From assembly GCF_014196765.1 (NCBI RefSeq), contig NZ_JACIEE010000014.1, forward strand, positions 90,741 through 154,740: a DNA stretch of 64,000 bases. Direction: 5' to 3'. The notes under the pieces were generated by a model. The model searched no databases, was not told the DNA's origin, and saw only the letters and a list, made by a program, of their open reading frames with translations. This DNA is from Mycoplana azooxidifex (GTDB lineage: Bacteria > Pseudomonadota > Alphaproteobacteria > Rhizobiales > Rhizobiaceae). Below are positions 16,708 to 25,940 of this stretch, in pieces (position 1 is the stretch's first letter; the number at the start of each line of letters is the position of its first letter). The position numbers and the translations under genes are program-made.

Positions 16708-17595
16708 CTACAGTGCTGCGTCCGTGAGGCCGCTGATCATTCTCGGCCCCCAACTGCGAGCGGTGAAGCTCCAGGTCGCGAAGATTATGAAGGCGGTTGC
16801 AGCCAAGAGCACCGATGCTGCCGCAAAGCTGGCAACCGCTCCTCGATCCCGCCAGCGCGCCCGAATGAAGAGTTCAGCGACGATGAGATTGGGTACGTAG
16901 AAGAAGAACATCATGATCGCGTCGAACCAGCCGGTAAAGCCGCTCGCCGTTCCAATGCCACCGGATGCCAGGAACCAGGCGCCATATTCCATCCGGTACA
17001 GCCAGGAGCCGACCGTCAGAGCAAACAGCCTGATCGCCCAGGCACGATGCTCGTCGTAACTGCCAGCCCGGGCGCGGGCGTAGGCCATGGCGGCGCAGAG
17101 CACCATCAACGCGCCGTAGATGCCGAAGCCCGTATCCATCAGCGGGCCACCGATCGTGCCTCTTCCCAATATGAAGCCAAGCCCACCCAGACCAGCCAAG
17201 CCGGCCGAAATGACGTAGATTCGGCCCAGCCAACGATGGAGGCCGGGCACATTATCGCGCACGCTCCCGATCAACTGAACAGGTCCGAGCAACAGGAGCA
17301 CGCCCCCGGCCATGAAGTGCGCGCCGATGGCTGCCGTAGAAAGCAGCGCGCTCCCTTCGTATAAATCGGGAAGAGACTCATTCCATCGATCGGCAGCTCC
17401 GCCTAACGCGACGCCGCCGAAGAAAGCGAGGATGTAGGTGGCGAAGATGGCACCGCTGATCCAACTCGCGGCCACGAGCAGCCGAGCGCTCCAGCGCAGG
17501 GCTGCACCATGAGAGCCGCCATTTGGCTCGGCCGGTTCACGATCAACGATCGATGAACTATCCGCCATGGGGATCGTCTTAAATCCTGCACTCAT
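16708..17595 (-). CDS. DUF2306 multi-pass membrane protein
   Basis: 295 residues with about seven hydrophobic segments. The DUF2306 hallmark is GAHFMAGGVLLLLGPVQL followed by GLHRWLGRIYVISAG. Later segments include SYDEHRAWAIRLFALTVGSW. The family is a heme-less four-to-seven helix membrane protein of unknown role. ATG 17595 overlaps the DUF2147 stop by 4 nt (ATGA), so translation is probably coupled; an internal ATG at 17568 is an alternative. Confidence 0.82.
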   Translation of the reverse strand: MSAGFKTIPMADSSSIVDREPAEPNGGSHGAALRWSARLLVAASWISGAIFATYILAFFGGVALGGAADRWNESLPDLYEGSALLSTAAIGAHFMAGGVLLLLGPVQLIGSVRDNVPGLHRWLGRIYVISAGLAGLGGLGFILGRGTIGGPLMDTGFGIYGALMVLCAAMAYARARAGSYDEHRAWAIRLFALTVGSWLYRMEYGAWFLASGGIGTASGFTGWFDAIMMFFFYVPNLIVAELFIRARWRDRGAVASFAAASVLLAATAFIIFATWSFTARSWGPRMISGLTDAAL

Positions 17596-18062
17596 TGTGC
17601 GCGGCGAAGCACCATGGTCCGACCGAGTATGGCGGTGCCCATATATGCGCGAAGTTCCAGTTTTCCGCTCACCAGCGTTGCTCGAGCAGAGTGGGTCTGA
17701 CCAGTTGCGCCGCTGTAGAAATTACCGCCTTCCCAGCGACCGTCAGCGGCATCCCATTTGAGGTTGGTCACGAGAACGGCTCGCTCCAGGGAGCGGCTTC
17801 TGAGGTTCGGGTCCGGATTGAGTGTGTCCTTCTTGAAGGTCTTGCCGTCGGCCTCCATCAGAAGCTTTCCGTAGAGGACCCGGGCGGCATAGGTTTCGCC
17901 GGCGTCGAACATCTCAAGCTTAAGATTGCCGTCCTCGGACTCCCAGACGCCGACAATCTGATCCGGCGAAGATGCCTGTGCGAAAGCCTCTCCAACCGGG
18001 AGACCTGTCATTCCCGCCGTGAGCACTGCGGCCATCAAAGGCCCTGTTAGCGATTTGAGCAT
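17592..18062 (-). CDS. DUF2147 secreted protein
   Basis: 156 residues with a signal peptide ending GEAFAQA. The DUF2147 domain follows: IVGVWESEDGNLKLEMF, YAARVLYGKLL, and a C-terminal LELRAYMGTAILGRTMVLRR. It is a periplasmic lipocalin-like beta-barrel family of unknown ligand. It is first in a two-gene unit with the DUF2306 protein. Confidence 0.85.
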   Translation of the reverse strand: MLKSLTGPLMAAVLTAGMTGLPVGEAFAQASSPDQIVGVWESEDGNLKLEMFDAGETYAARVLYGKLLMEADGKTFKKDTLNPDPNLRSRSLERAVLVTNLKWDAADGRWEGGNFYSGATGQTHSARATLVSGKLELRAYMGTAILGRTMVLRRAQ

Positions 18063-18395
18063 CTTGTGTTTTCCTTATCGATGATTTGGCGCGTGTGTGG
18101 GAGCGGCGCGAAATTTCCCGCGCCGCCCGAAACTTCATGCCTGCGGAATGATCCGCCGTTCACCTCGGGAAAACGCGATATGAAACCGAGCCCAACCGCT
18201 CCGAGGCAATGTGCCGTGAAGCTACCCGCCGGCTGTACGACGGCGAATACCGATTACCGCGAATTTCTTGCCTGATCCTCCAGCTGGATTGAGGTAAGCC
18301 CTGGCCAGTGAGTTCTTGCCCAAATCTTGACAGGGTCCGGGGACCGCCACCCAAGCCATCTGAAAACACGGTCAAGCGAAGCGGACCCCTTGACA
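18063..18395. other. Intergenic, no gene seen
   Basis: 333 bp between DUF2147 and the marR gene, holding both divergent promoters. Open frames here lack codon bias and family similarity. No hairpin with a U-tract was seen. Confidence 0.4.
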
Positions 18396-18435
18396 CTTGT
18401 TAGGTGCCTTACATATTTGCTAGGTGGCTAGCAAG
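18396..18435. promoter_or_regulatory. Tandem palindromic sites, probable MarR operator
   Basis: TTGTTAGGTGCCTTAC (18397-18412) and TTGCTAGGTGGCTAGC (18417-18432) are direct repeats 20 bp apart, matching at 12 of 16 positions. The second contains the perfect palindrome GCTAG-GTGG-CTAGC. They lie just upstream of the marR start (18452), as expected for an autoregulated MarR-reductase operon. Confidence 0.55.
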
Positions 18436-18451
18436 ACTGGAGGGCGCATCG

Positions 18452-18913
18452 ATGGTTAAGAGACGGGAAAGCGCGGATCGCGACCTCGTCGGAGCCTGGG
18501 CAAAGCGGTGCTATTTCGCTGGCCGGGCGGTCATGGATTCTGTCCTGCGCCCTTATGATCTCGGCTCAGTGCAGTGGTACGTGCTCTACCAGCTCGCGAC
18601 TGTCGGGCCGACCATGCAGCGCGATCTCGTGCGGTTGCTCGCGATCGAACGGGCGACAATGACCGGCATCGTCGCAACGCTCGTGCGCAAGGGTCTCGTC
18701 GAGCAAGAGGCCGACCGCGTCGATCAGCGCCAGAAGCTCCTGCGCATCACCGCCGCCGGCGCGACGCTTTGGGGCGACTTGCCCGATCTCTCTTTCATCC
18801 GCTCGGTCGCCTTCGACGGCGTCGACGATGCCGAAATCGCCGTCGCGGTCCGGGTTCTTCAAACCGCAACGGAGCGTCTTGAAAACCTCCTACAGAAAGG
18901 AACAGCGTCATGA
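18452..18913 (+). CDS. MarR-family transcriptional regulator
   Basis: 153 residues from ATG 18452, with GGAGGG about 8 nt upstream; an upstream in-frame ATG at 18404 lies inside the putative operator. Winged HTH with RDLVRLLAIERATMTGIVATL (recognition region, residues 65-90) and the wing DRVDQRQKLLRITAAG. Its stop overlaps the epimerase start (ATGA), so the two form one operon, probably self-repressed and induced by a small aromatic or electrophile. Confidence 0.9.
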   Translation: MVKRRESADRDLVGAWAKRCYFAGRAVMDSVLRPYDLGSVQWYVLYQLATVGPTMQRDLVRLLAIERATMTGIVATLVRKGLVEQEADRVDQRQKLLRITAAGATLWGDLPDLSFIRSVAFDGVDDAEIAVAVRVLQTATERLENLLQKGTAS

Positions 18914-19725
18914 CAGTATTGATAACCGGCGCAACAGGGCTCGTCGGAGCCCGTCTTCTTCCGCGCCTTGTCGAAGCTGGGCTGAATTGCCGCGCGTTGT
19001 TGCGCGGCGGAAAAGAGGCGCCCGCAGGCGTGACGGCGGTGGAGGCCGACCTTCTCGATCCTGCTTCACTCATGCGAGCGGTAGAGGGCGTATCGGCGAT
19101 CATCCATCTCGCCGCAGTTTTTCGCACGCCCGACACCAACCTGATCTGGAAAAGCAACCTCGAGGGCACGCGCAACCTCATCGCCGCGGCAAGGGCGCAT
19201 GCGCCCGAGGCGCGGTTCATCCTGGCGAGCACGTCCAATGTCTATGACGCGGACAGCCTGCGCCCTGGCCGCGAGGACGACGCAGCCGACCCGCAACAGG
19301 CCTATCCGGCCAGCAAGCTCACCGCCGAGAACGCGCTACGTGAAAGCGGGCTGAACTGGTCGATCCAGCGGTTGGGCTTCGTTTATGGCGACAAGGACGG
19401 ACATCTCGAAGAGTTGCCCCGGCTAGTCGCCAGTTTCAAAATGCATCCGGCCCAAAGGATGAGCATGGTTCATCATCGCGATATCGCCACCGCCATGAAC
19501 CTTGCCCTGACCGGCGCGATGGATGGGCGCATCGTCAACATCGCGGATGAGGCGCCGACCGCGATATACGAGCTCGTCGCCCTGGTCGGCGGAACAATGG
19601 AACCGTCTTCGGAGCCGCTTGCCAATCCCTGGCGCCTCCACGTGGATGTCTCGCTTGCCCGCAGCCTCGGCTTCCAACCGGTTGTGAGGACCGTCCACCA
19701 GGCCGCACAGGAAGGCTTGATGTGA
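18910..19725 (+). CDS. NAD-dependent epimerase/dehydratase-type SDR
   Basis: 271 residues. MTVLITGATGLVGARLL gives the TGxxGxxG motif; VSAIIHLAAVF, STSNVYD and AYPASKLTAENAL supply the Ser and YxxxK active site of extended SDRs. The substrate domain is short. Translationally coupled to the upstream marR gene by a 4-nt overlap. Confidence 0.9.
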   Translation: MTVLITGATGLVGARLLPRLVEAGLNCRALLRGGKEAPAGVTAVEADLLDPASLMRAVEGVSAIIHLAAVFRTPDTNLIWKSNLEGTRNLIAAARAHAPEARFILASTSNVYDADSLRPGREDDAADPQQAYPASKLTAENALRESGLNWSIQRLGFVYGDKDGHLEELPRLVASFKMHPAQRMSMVHHRDIATAMNLALTGAMDGRIVNIADEAPTAIYELVALVGGTMEPSSEPLANPWRLHVDVSLARSLGFQPVVRTVHQAAQEGLM

Positions 19726-19854
19726 TGTGCGCTCGGCGACGACTGAGAGCCCGACGAATCCTTCCCCGTCAGCGCCGGTATTGGCAATTCTGTTCGCAGA
19801 TCGGAAAGGCCGCTCCGGGCGCACCGGCACGGAGCCGCCTCCCGCAACACGCGC

Positions 19855-20889
19855 TTAGGCAGTTCGCGCCTTGCGGCTGGCGTACTGGCTGTACATCCGC
19901 TGATGGTTGAGCGCGTCCTGCTTTGGCGCAACGCCGAACATGCGGGAATATTCGCGGCTGAATTGCGACGGACTTTCGTAGCCGACCTTGTAGGCGGCTT
20001 CCTCGACGCTTGCAGCGTCCGCCACCATCAGCCGCCGCGACTCGAGCAGGCGCAACTGCTTCTGGAACTGAAGCGGCGTCACCGAGGTGAGCTGCTTGAA
20101 GTGCTGATGGAACGATGACGGGCTCATGCGCGCCACCTCGGCCATTTGCTCCACACGCAGCGTCTGGGCGAAATTGGCGCGCAGAAAATAGATCGCTTTC
20201 GCGACCCGCATGAAATTCGATTCCGGCACGGCCAGGCTGCAGAGTTCGGGCCCGTGCGGGCCGCTCAGAAGCCAGTAGCAGATCTCGCGCATGACCGACG
20301 GATAGAGGATCGGGATCGCCTTCGGCGTCTGCGACATCCGGATCAGGCGCAGCACGCATTCCGCCAGCGGTTCGTCAACCTTGCCGACGAACACGCATGG
20401 ACCCGGCGCGGCAGGTGGGACGGGCGGCGTCTCCAACTGTTCCAGCACCTCGCGCAGCATCGTCACGTCGAGATCGATGGTGACGCCGATATAGGGCGAC
20501 TGCTCGGTCGCCTCGACGACCCGCCCGCTCGCCGGCATTTCCATGCTGACGACCAGGCACTCCATGTCGCCGTAGCGGAGCGTCTCGTCGCCGAAGAGGA
20601 TTTCCTTTGCTCCCTGGGCCACGACGCAGAGCGACGGCCGGTAGATCTGCCGCATCGGCATCCGCTGCTGGTAGGAACGGATGATATTAACGCTCTCGAT
20701 CGGCGTCGGGAATAGCCCTTCACCGCCGCCCTGGCTTTCGATGTAAGCGGTGATCCCGCCCAGAAGCGATGACGACACGCGAGCCTCCATTGGGTTTCGA
20801 GGCCAGCGCAGCACTCGCCCGTCAGCCGGCAGTCTATCGCGGCTTGTAGGAATAGGCAAGTTTCTTGAGATATTCGGCATTCTGGTCAT
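19855..20889 (-). CDS. AraC-family regulator (AraC_N type)
   Basis: 344 residues from ATG 20889, which has GAGGAAG 7 nt upstream. Residues about 60-210 match the AraC_N domain (RPSLCVVAQGAKEILFGDE, YLVVSM-like strand, MSQTPKAIPILYPSVMREICYWLL). The C-terminal HTH pair includes VARMSPSSFHQHFKQLTS and AAYKVGYESPSQFSREYSRMFG. It is divergent from the MFS transporter gene with a 53-bp gap, suggesting it controls efflux. Confidence 0.92.
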   Translation of the reverse strand: MTRMPNISRNLPIPTSRDRLPADGRVLRWPRNPMEARVSSSLLGGITAYIESQGGGEGLFPTPIESVNIIRSYQQRMPMRQIYRPSLCVVAQGAKEILFGDETLRYGDMECLVVSMEMPASGRVVEATEQSPYIGVTIDLDVTMLREVLEQLETPPVPPAAPGPCVFVGKVDEPLAECVLRLIRMSQTPKAIPILYPSVMREICYWLLSGPHGPELCSLAVPESNFMRVAKAIYFLRANFAQTLRVEQMAEVARMSPSSFHQHFKQLTSVTPLQFQKQLRLLESRRLMVADAASVEEAAYKVGYESPSQFSREYSRMFGVAPKQDALNHQRMYSQYASRKARTA

Positions 20890-20942
20890 TAGTGACTTCC
20901 TCTAGCTTGGTGATGCCAGTCACAGCCAGGGACGCTCCAAAC

Positions 20943-22259
20943 ATGACAGAAACCGCCGCGTCGTCAATAGATCAGCAGAATAGACTGCCCATTGTATCGA
21001 AGACGATCGGCGATGAACACGTTCATGGGTGGCGCGTTCCGGTGCTGCTTATTACGCTGTTTCTCGTCAGTGCCACTTCCCAGATCGACCGGATGCTTCC
21101 GTTCGTCCTGGCAGAGTCGATCAAGGGAGACCTCGATCTGAGCGATACCGAGGTGGGCCTGCTCACCGGCATCGCCTTTGCGGTCTGTTACACGCTGCTG
21201 TCGATGCCGCTCGCCCGCATCGCCGATCGCGGATCGCCCCGTTTCGTCCTCGTTTTGTGCATCCTGCTGTGGAGCGCGATGACATTGCTCGGCGGCATGG
21301 CGATGAGTTTCCTGTTTCTCGCCTTCACCCGCTTCGGCGTCGCCTTTGGCGAGGCCGGGGGCACGCCCTCCAGCCATGCGATCATCGCCCGCAAGATCCC
21401 GCCCGAACGCCGCGGTCTGGCGATCGGCATCTTCTCAATGGGCATTCCGCTCGGCACCATGGTGGGCTTCGCCGTCGGCGGCGCGATCGGCGACACCCTT
21501 GGCTGGCGGACAGCACTGGTCGGGGCCGGCGCTATGAGCGCGCTGATCGGTCTGCTGGCACTCGTCGTCATCGGCCCGACCCCGCCGCTCAAACGTTCGA
21601 TCGCCAATAGCGAGCCCTTCCTGACGGCGAGCCTGCGATTGCTTTCGTCCCCGCCATTCCGCTGGCTGTTCATCGGCTCGGTCACACTCGGCTTCGCCGC
21701 AGCACCTTTCTACGCCTTCGCGGTTCCCTTCCTGATCCGCACCCACGGTTATAGCGCCAGCGAGGCCGGACTGGCGTTTGGACTGCTGCAGGGCGCAATG
21801 GGAATTTGCGGAACCCTGATTGGCGGGCGACTGTTCGACCGCGCTGTGCGCTCCGGCACCGGCCGCGTTCTCGGTCCGCCCGCCATCCTCTTCATGGTCG
21901 CGAGCATGACGACCGCTGCGGCGCTTTTCGCACCGGTCGGGTGGCTCTCCGTCCTGCTCTTCGTGCCCGGCATGCTGTCCTTCGCCTTTCTGCTGCCCTG
22001 GTGCTTCGGCGCTGCACACCTGGTGGCCGGCAAGGGCAGGGAAGCGATGGCGACGAGCCTCGCGATGATCGGCTCCGGGCTTCTGGGGCCAGCGCTTGGT
22101 CCTCTCATCGTAGGCATGATCAGCGATGGAGCGACAGCCGCCGAGATTTCGAATGGCTTGGGGCTCGGCCTGCTCATCGTGCCCGTCGCAAGCGTCCTGA
22201 CCGGCGTCGCCATGCTGATCGCAAACCAGCGCATCGCCGCCTGGCTCGGGCGGCAGTAA
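20943..22259 (+). CDS. MFS transporter (spinster-like)
   Basis: 438 residues, about 12 transmembrane helices. The loop 2-3 motif is MPLARIADRGSPR. SQIDRMLPFVLAESIKGDLDLSDTEVG near the N-terminus is typical of the spinster-like MFS subgroup common in sphingomonads and rhizobia. ATG 20943 was chosen; the upstream extension to 20865 overlaps the divergent promoter. Probable export or uptake of a small organic molecule under control of the divergent AraC regulator. Confidence 0.9.
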   Translation: MTETAASSIDQQNRLPIVSKTIGDEHVHGWRVPVLLITLFLVSATSQIDRMLPFVLAESIKGDLDLSDTEVGLLTGIAFAVCYTLLSMPLARIADRGSPRFVLVLCILLWSAMTLLGGMAMSFLFLAFTRFGVAFGEAGGTPSSHAIIARKIPPERRGLAIGIFSMGIPLGTMVGFAVGGAIGDTLGWRTALVGAGAMSALIGLLALVVIGPTPPLKRSIANSEPFLTASLRLLSSPPFRWLFIGSVTLGFAAAPFYAFAVPFLIRTHGYSASEAGLAFGLLQGAMGICGTLIGGRLFDRAVRSGTGRVLGPPAILFMVASMTTAAALFAPVGWLSVLLFVPGMLSFAFLLPWCFGAAHLVAGKGREAMATSLAMIGSGLLGPALGPLIVGMISDGATAAEISNGLGLGLLIVPVASVLTGVAMLIANQRIAAWLGRQ

Positions 22260-22328
22260 CGACCGAACGCGAACCTATGGCCGCACCAACAAGCTTTCGC
22301 GAGTTTTTTGAGAAAGAGAGACTTTCCA

Positions 22329-23014
22329 ATGTCCGATACCGATAACGCCCGTCGCACCTTCCTGGCGCTCACCGCCGCCGCACCCGCAGCCCTCGCCCTC
22401 GGGGGTGTGGCCTCGGCACAGACCTCCGAGACTGCTACCGGCGCACTGCCTGGCACTGGGCGGGCCGCCATCGTCACAGGCTCGTCGCGCGCATTGGCGC
22501 CGCGACCGCCAAGCGCCTGGCGCGCGACGGCTATGCGGTGACGGTGAACTATTTTACCAACCGCGATCTGGCCGCTCAGGTCGTGCGCGATATCGAGGCG
22601 GCCGGCGGCCGCGCTATCTTCCGCCAGACCGATGTCGCCGATCCGGCGGCGGTCAAGGCCCTGTTCGACGCCAATGACGAGACCTTCGGCGGCGTCGATG
22701 TGGTGATCAGCAACGCCGGGATCATGAACGTCGCACCCTTCGCCCAGTTCACAGACGAAGCCTTCGACCGGATGATCGCCACCAATGTGAAGGGCAGCTT
22801 CAACGTGCTGCGGGAGGCGGCGCGGCGCACCCGCGACGGCGGTCGCATCATCACGCTCGCTTCGACCTCGATCCGCGCGCGTCGGCCGACCCATGGCGGC
22901 TATCCCGCGACCAAGGCCGCCCGGGAGATCTATGCCGGCTGCCTCGCCAAGGAGCTCGCCGGCCGCCATAGATCTCCTGGGCAGCTCGTGTTCGCCAATG
23001 GCGGCTTCTTCTAA
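22329..23014 (+). pseudogene. Tat-signal SDR, frameshifted and internally deleted
   Basis: The first ORF (ATG 22329) carries RRTFLALTAAAPAALALG, a twin-Arg signal, and AAIVTGSSR. Immediately after, one base is missing from what should read GSSRGIG, and the frame shifts. The second frame continues with LARDGYAVTVNYFTNRD, VVISNAGIMNVAPF and YPATKAAREIYAGCLAKELAGR, then jumps to GQLVFANGGFF, the end of an SDR. About 60 residues between these are missing. With a frameshift and a deletion it cannot encode an active enzyme. Confidence 0.85.
22920..22981. repeat. 15-bp inverted repeat at SDR deletion point
   Basis: CCCGGGAGATCTATG (22920-22934) and CATAGATCTCCTGGG (22967-22981) are inverted copies differing at one base. 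They flank the place where the SDR pseudogene loses about 60 codons. The arrangement suggests a hairpin- or repeat-associated deletion. Confidence 0.6.
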
Positions 23015-23175
23015 GGCGATCGCGAGCCGCAAGACAACACACCCGTGGGGCGGCCGAAGCCAGCCATCGCTGCTTCGATCGCCTCGAACTGAACCCGGAT
23101 CGCGGTTAGCCGCCCCACTCCCGCCGATCCGATCGGAGGCCGCCGCTCCCCCATTACACCGGCGGCCTTCAAAAC

Positions 23176-23215
23176 CCCCGAAGGCGCACCGCGAACAAGG
23201 CGGGCGCCTTCGGGG
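23176..23215. other. Strong hairpin upstream of MipA/OmpV gene
   Basis: CCCCGAAGGCGC (23176-23187) pairs perfectly with GCGCCTTCGGGG (23204-23215) across a 16-base loop. No T-run follows, so it is not a standard intrinsic terminator. It sits 31 bp upstream of the MipA/OmpV start and would be part of that gene's 5' leader. Confidence 0.5.
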
Positions 23216-23246
23216 ACCCCACCTCCCTCCATAAGGAGTTTCGACA

Positions 23247-24041
23247 ATGCGTGTAGTCCTTCCCATCCTGCTCACCGGTGGCGCAGCCTTGTCATCCACC
23301 AGCGCCAATGCCCAGGCAGCGCCGCCCGACAACGGCCCCCACGGCGTCGTCGCGATCGGTGCGGGCGTGGTTCCCGAATATGACGGGTCCGAGGATCTCC
23401 GCGCGATCCCCTTCGTGCAGGCGGACGTCCACTGGGGCGACATCAACCTGGAAATCCGCGGGCTTCGGGCGCGGGCCGATCTCGCGTCCGATCCGAGCCT
23501 TTCGATCGGACCTGTAATTGGTGCGCGCCTGCCAAGAAGCGACGTGGATGGCCCGGTGGGATTGTTGCCGGATATCGACACGGCGATCGAAGCGGGCGGG
23601 TTCATCGGCTATCGCTTCGGCGGCGACGAGAGCGGCCAAGGTTCGCTGGCGATGGAGCTTTCCGTCGTCCACGATGTCTCGGGCGTCCACGATGGGATGC
23701 TCGCGACAGCAAGCGCCAGCTACGCTGCGGTTCGTCGCGACGATTTCTTCCTGTCGCTCGACGCGCAAACGACCTGGGTGAACCAGGACTATGCGCGCAC
23801 CTATTTCGGCGTCACCCCGGCCGGGGCCGCTGCAAGCGGTCTAGCCGCCGACAGCCCGGGGTCCGGCATCAAGGATGTCGGTGTCGGCGTCACGGCCGGA
23901 TACTGGTTCAGCGAGCGCTTCGGCGTCACGGGCCGGGTCGGAGCCAACTACCTCGTCGGCGATGTCGCCGACAGCCCCGTCACCGAAGAAGGGCGCCGCT
24001 GGCAGCCGAGCGGCGGCCTCTCGATCGCCTACCGGTTCTGA
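23247..24041 (+). CDS. MipA/OmpV-family outer membrane protein
   Basis: 264 residues. Signal peptide ending ANAQAAP. The barrel shows VVAIGAGVVPEYDGSEDLR (the family's yxGsd start), amphipathic strands throughout, and the C-terminal WQPSGGLSIAYRF ending in Phe, the outer-membrane insertion signal. AAGGAGTTT precedes the ATG. The family includes MltA-interacting and antibiotic-permeability proteins. The specific cargo is unknown. Confidence 0.9.
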   Translation: MRVVLPILLTGGAALSSTSANAQAAPPDNGPHGVVAIGAGVVPEYDGSEDLRAIPFVQADVHWGDINLEIRGLRARADLASDPSLSIGPVIGARLPRSDVDGPVGLLPDIDTAIEAGGFIGYRFGGDESGQGSLAMELSVVHDVSGVHDGMLATASASYAAVRRDDFFLSLDAQTTWVNQDYARTYFGVTPAGAAASGLAADSPGSGIKDVGVGVTAGYWFSERFGVTGRVGANYLVGDVADSPVTEEGRRWQPSGGLSIAYRF

Positions 24042-24177
24042 AGCGTCGCCAGATCCGCTGATCCAAACCTGGCGCTTCGAGCAGTCGTGGCCGTCAGCCG
24101 GACAACGGGCATCTTCACCGTATCACACCTCCATGCCCCGGCGAATTTGACCGCGTGCATCAATTGAGGATTTGCCT

Positions 24178-24819
24178 ATGGATTTCGATCCCGTTGGAGC
24201 AGTCATGGCGTGGATTGGCGCCTATGGGCTCATCGGTCTGTTCGCCGTTGCCCTGGCCGAGCGCTTCGTGCCGGTGATCCCGTCCTACGGGCTGCTACTC
24301 GCGGTCGGGATCGGCGCGGCGGACGGGGACTGGCCACTGCCGGCTGCCTTCCTTTCGACGGCTGCTGGCAGCATCTTCGGCTGCGCGGCATGGTTCTACG
24401 CTGTCCGGGGACTGGGCGACGCGCGATCGACGCGCCTCCTTAACAGAGCTGGCGGGTTCTTCAGCATGTCCGTCGATCGCGTTGAGCGCGGAATCGCTTC
24501 CGTTCACCGGAATCAGATCGCGCTGGCCTTCGCACTCCAGCTCGTGCCGACGGTAAGGCTCGTCGCTCCGGCCTTCGCCGCCCTTTCGCGCGGGAACTCC
24601 CGCAGTGTCCTGACGGCTTCGGCGGCCGGCATTGCGGTCTGGAATGGCCTTTTCATCGGCATTGGATTTTACGCTTCGCACTCGATCGAGTCGGCGAACT
24701 CGACGGTCCTCGCCCTGACTGCTCTCGGCTGCCTGCTCATTGCGGAGGTATCCGTGTTCTGGATCGTGCGACGGATTGGCGCCCACCGCAAAGCGGGGAC
24801 CGTGCTATGCAAGATCTGA
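24178..24819 (+). CDS. DedA/VTT-domain membrane protein
   Basis: 213 residues from ATG 24178 (GAGGA 7 nt upstream). Four to five hydrophobic segments, with AERFVPVIPSYGLLLAVG, GSIFGCAAWFYAVRG and the VTT-type RNQIALAFALQLVPTVRLVAPAFAA core split by an Arg, as in DedA proteins that move lipid carriers across the inner membrane. It overlaps the next gene by 13 bp, so the two are probably co-translated. Confidence 0.8.
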   Translation: MDFDPVGAVMAWIGAYGLIGLFAVALAERFVPVIPSYGLLLAVGIGAADGDWPLPAAFLSTAAGSIFGCAAWFYAVRGLGDARSTRLLNRAGGFFSMSVDRVERGIASVHRNQIALAFALQLVPTVRLVAPAFAALSRGNSRSVLTASAAGIAVWNGLFIGIGFYASHSIESANSTVLALTALGCLLIAEVSVFWIVRRIGAHRKAGTVLCKI

Positions 24820-25487
24820 CACCTCGCAGATGTGCGCGATCAGCCGCGACGTCGCCCCAACGCCAGCGTATGGCGGAAGCGCTCGGCTTCTTCCAGGTGT
24901 GGCTCAAGAACCCCCTGCGCGTCGCCGCAATCGCGCCATCGTCGAGATCGCTAGCGAACCTTATCACCTCCGAAATCTCCCACAACACCGGGCCGGTGAT
25001 CGAGCTGGGCCCGGGAACCGGCGCGTTCACGCGCGCCCTGATCGCCCGGGGTGTCAGACAGGAAGACCTCGCGCTGATTGAATTCGGATCCGAGTTCGCC
25101 GCCGCGCTTCATTTCCATTATCCGCGCGCGCGTACGCTCTGGATGGACGCCGCCCGCCTGCGGGCGGTCGACCTCTTCGACGGAAGGGCGGCCGGCGCCG
25201 TCGTCAGCGGGCTACCGCTGCTGTCGATGCCGCCGCGCAAGGTGATCTCCATCCTGACCGGCGCGTTCCGCAAGATGGAGCCGGACGGCGCGCTCTACCA
25301 GTTCACCTACGGGCCGCGTTGTCCGGTCTCGCTCAGACTGTTGGACCATCTTGGCCTCGAGGCGGAACGGATCGGCGGCACGCTCGCCAACCTCCCTCCT
25401 GCGGCGGTCTATAGAATCAGGCGCAGGCATCCTATCCCTTTCCACTTCGTCCGCTTTTCGTCGCGGCAGCATGTGCCCGTCGAGTGA
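24807..25487 (+). CDS. Class I SAM methyltransferase, phospholipid N-methyltransferase-like
   Basis: 226 residues. FFQVWLKNPLRVAAIAPSSRSLA followed by the SAM-binding VIELGPGTGAFTRALIARG (motif I) is the pattern of PmtA-type phosphatidylethanolamine N-methyltransferases and rRNA-dimethylase relatives. SGLPLLSMPPRKV occupies the motif IV position. Overlap with the VTT protein fits a joint role in membrane lipid handling (inference). Enzymatic specificity is not certain. Confidence 0.8.
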   Translation: MQDLTPRRCARSAATSPQRQRMAEALGFFQVWLKNPLRVAAIAPSSRSLANLITSEISHNTGPVIELGPGTGAFTRALIARGVRQEDLALIEFGSEFAAALHFHYPRARTLWMDAARLRAVDLFDGRAAGAVVSGLPLLSMPPRKVISILTGAFRKMEPDGALYQFTYGPRCPVSLRLLDHLGLEAERIGGTLANLPPAAVYRIRRRHPIPFHFVRFSSRQHVPVE

Positions 25488-25534
25488 GATGACGGAGGCG
25501 CGATACACCCAATATCAATACAGCAGCGCCGTAA

Positions 25535-25831
25535 GGCGGGGCAGAAGGAGTTCAGCTGGATGGGCAACGGCTTGCTCGGAATGACATCCGCCACGAGGAT
25601 TTCATTGTCAGCGCCGGCGGCCCCGGCCCTGAAATCCAGGACTTTCTCATCAAGCAGCTTTGGGCGATCGGTTTCCGGCCGAGCATCGTTGTGCATGGAG
25701 TGGGGCGAGAAAACCTGATGGGCCTGGTTGCCAAGCGATCTGGGCTTTCATTGACAACAGAATCCAGCCTTGGAACGATCTACACCGGTGTGACCTTCCG
25801 GCCACTCGCGAGGTATCGGACACCGTTATAA
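25535..25831 (+). pseudogene. LysR-type regulator, C-terminal fragment
   Basis: After an in-frame TAA at 25532 the frame reads AEGVQLDGQRLARNDIRHED, then FIVSAGGPGPEIQDFLIKQL, FRPSIVVHGVGRENLMGLV and SLTTESSLGTIYTGVTFRPL, ending at TAA 25829. This is the last third of a LysR effector domain. There is no start, HTH or upstream part, so it is a relic. Confidence 0.7.
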
Positions 25832-25940
25832 AGTTCAAGCAATGAGAACCCGGCACTTAAGCGCGCTATCGAGCTTTGCTTCCGGATTGCCGATGATCGG
25901 CGTCGAACGACGCGCTCCAGGTCAAATCTAGGGTCCGGAA

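Noticed and set aside
23176..23215. Intrinsic terminator at the strong hairpin
   Set aside because: No T-run follows the stem on either strand; listed as a leader hairpin instead.
21749..23605. 618-codon open frame on the minus strand
   Set aside because: Antisense to the MFS, broken SDR and MipA genes; composition is Arg/Pro/Ala-rich shadow coding typical of high-GC DNA, with no domain.
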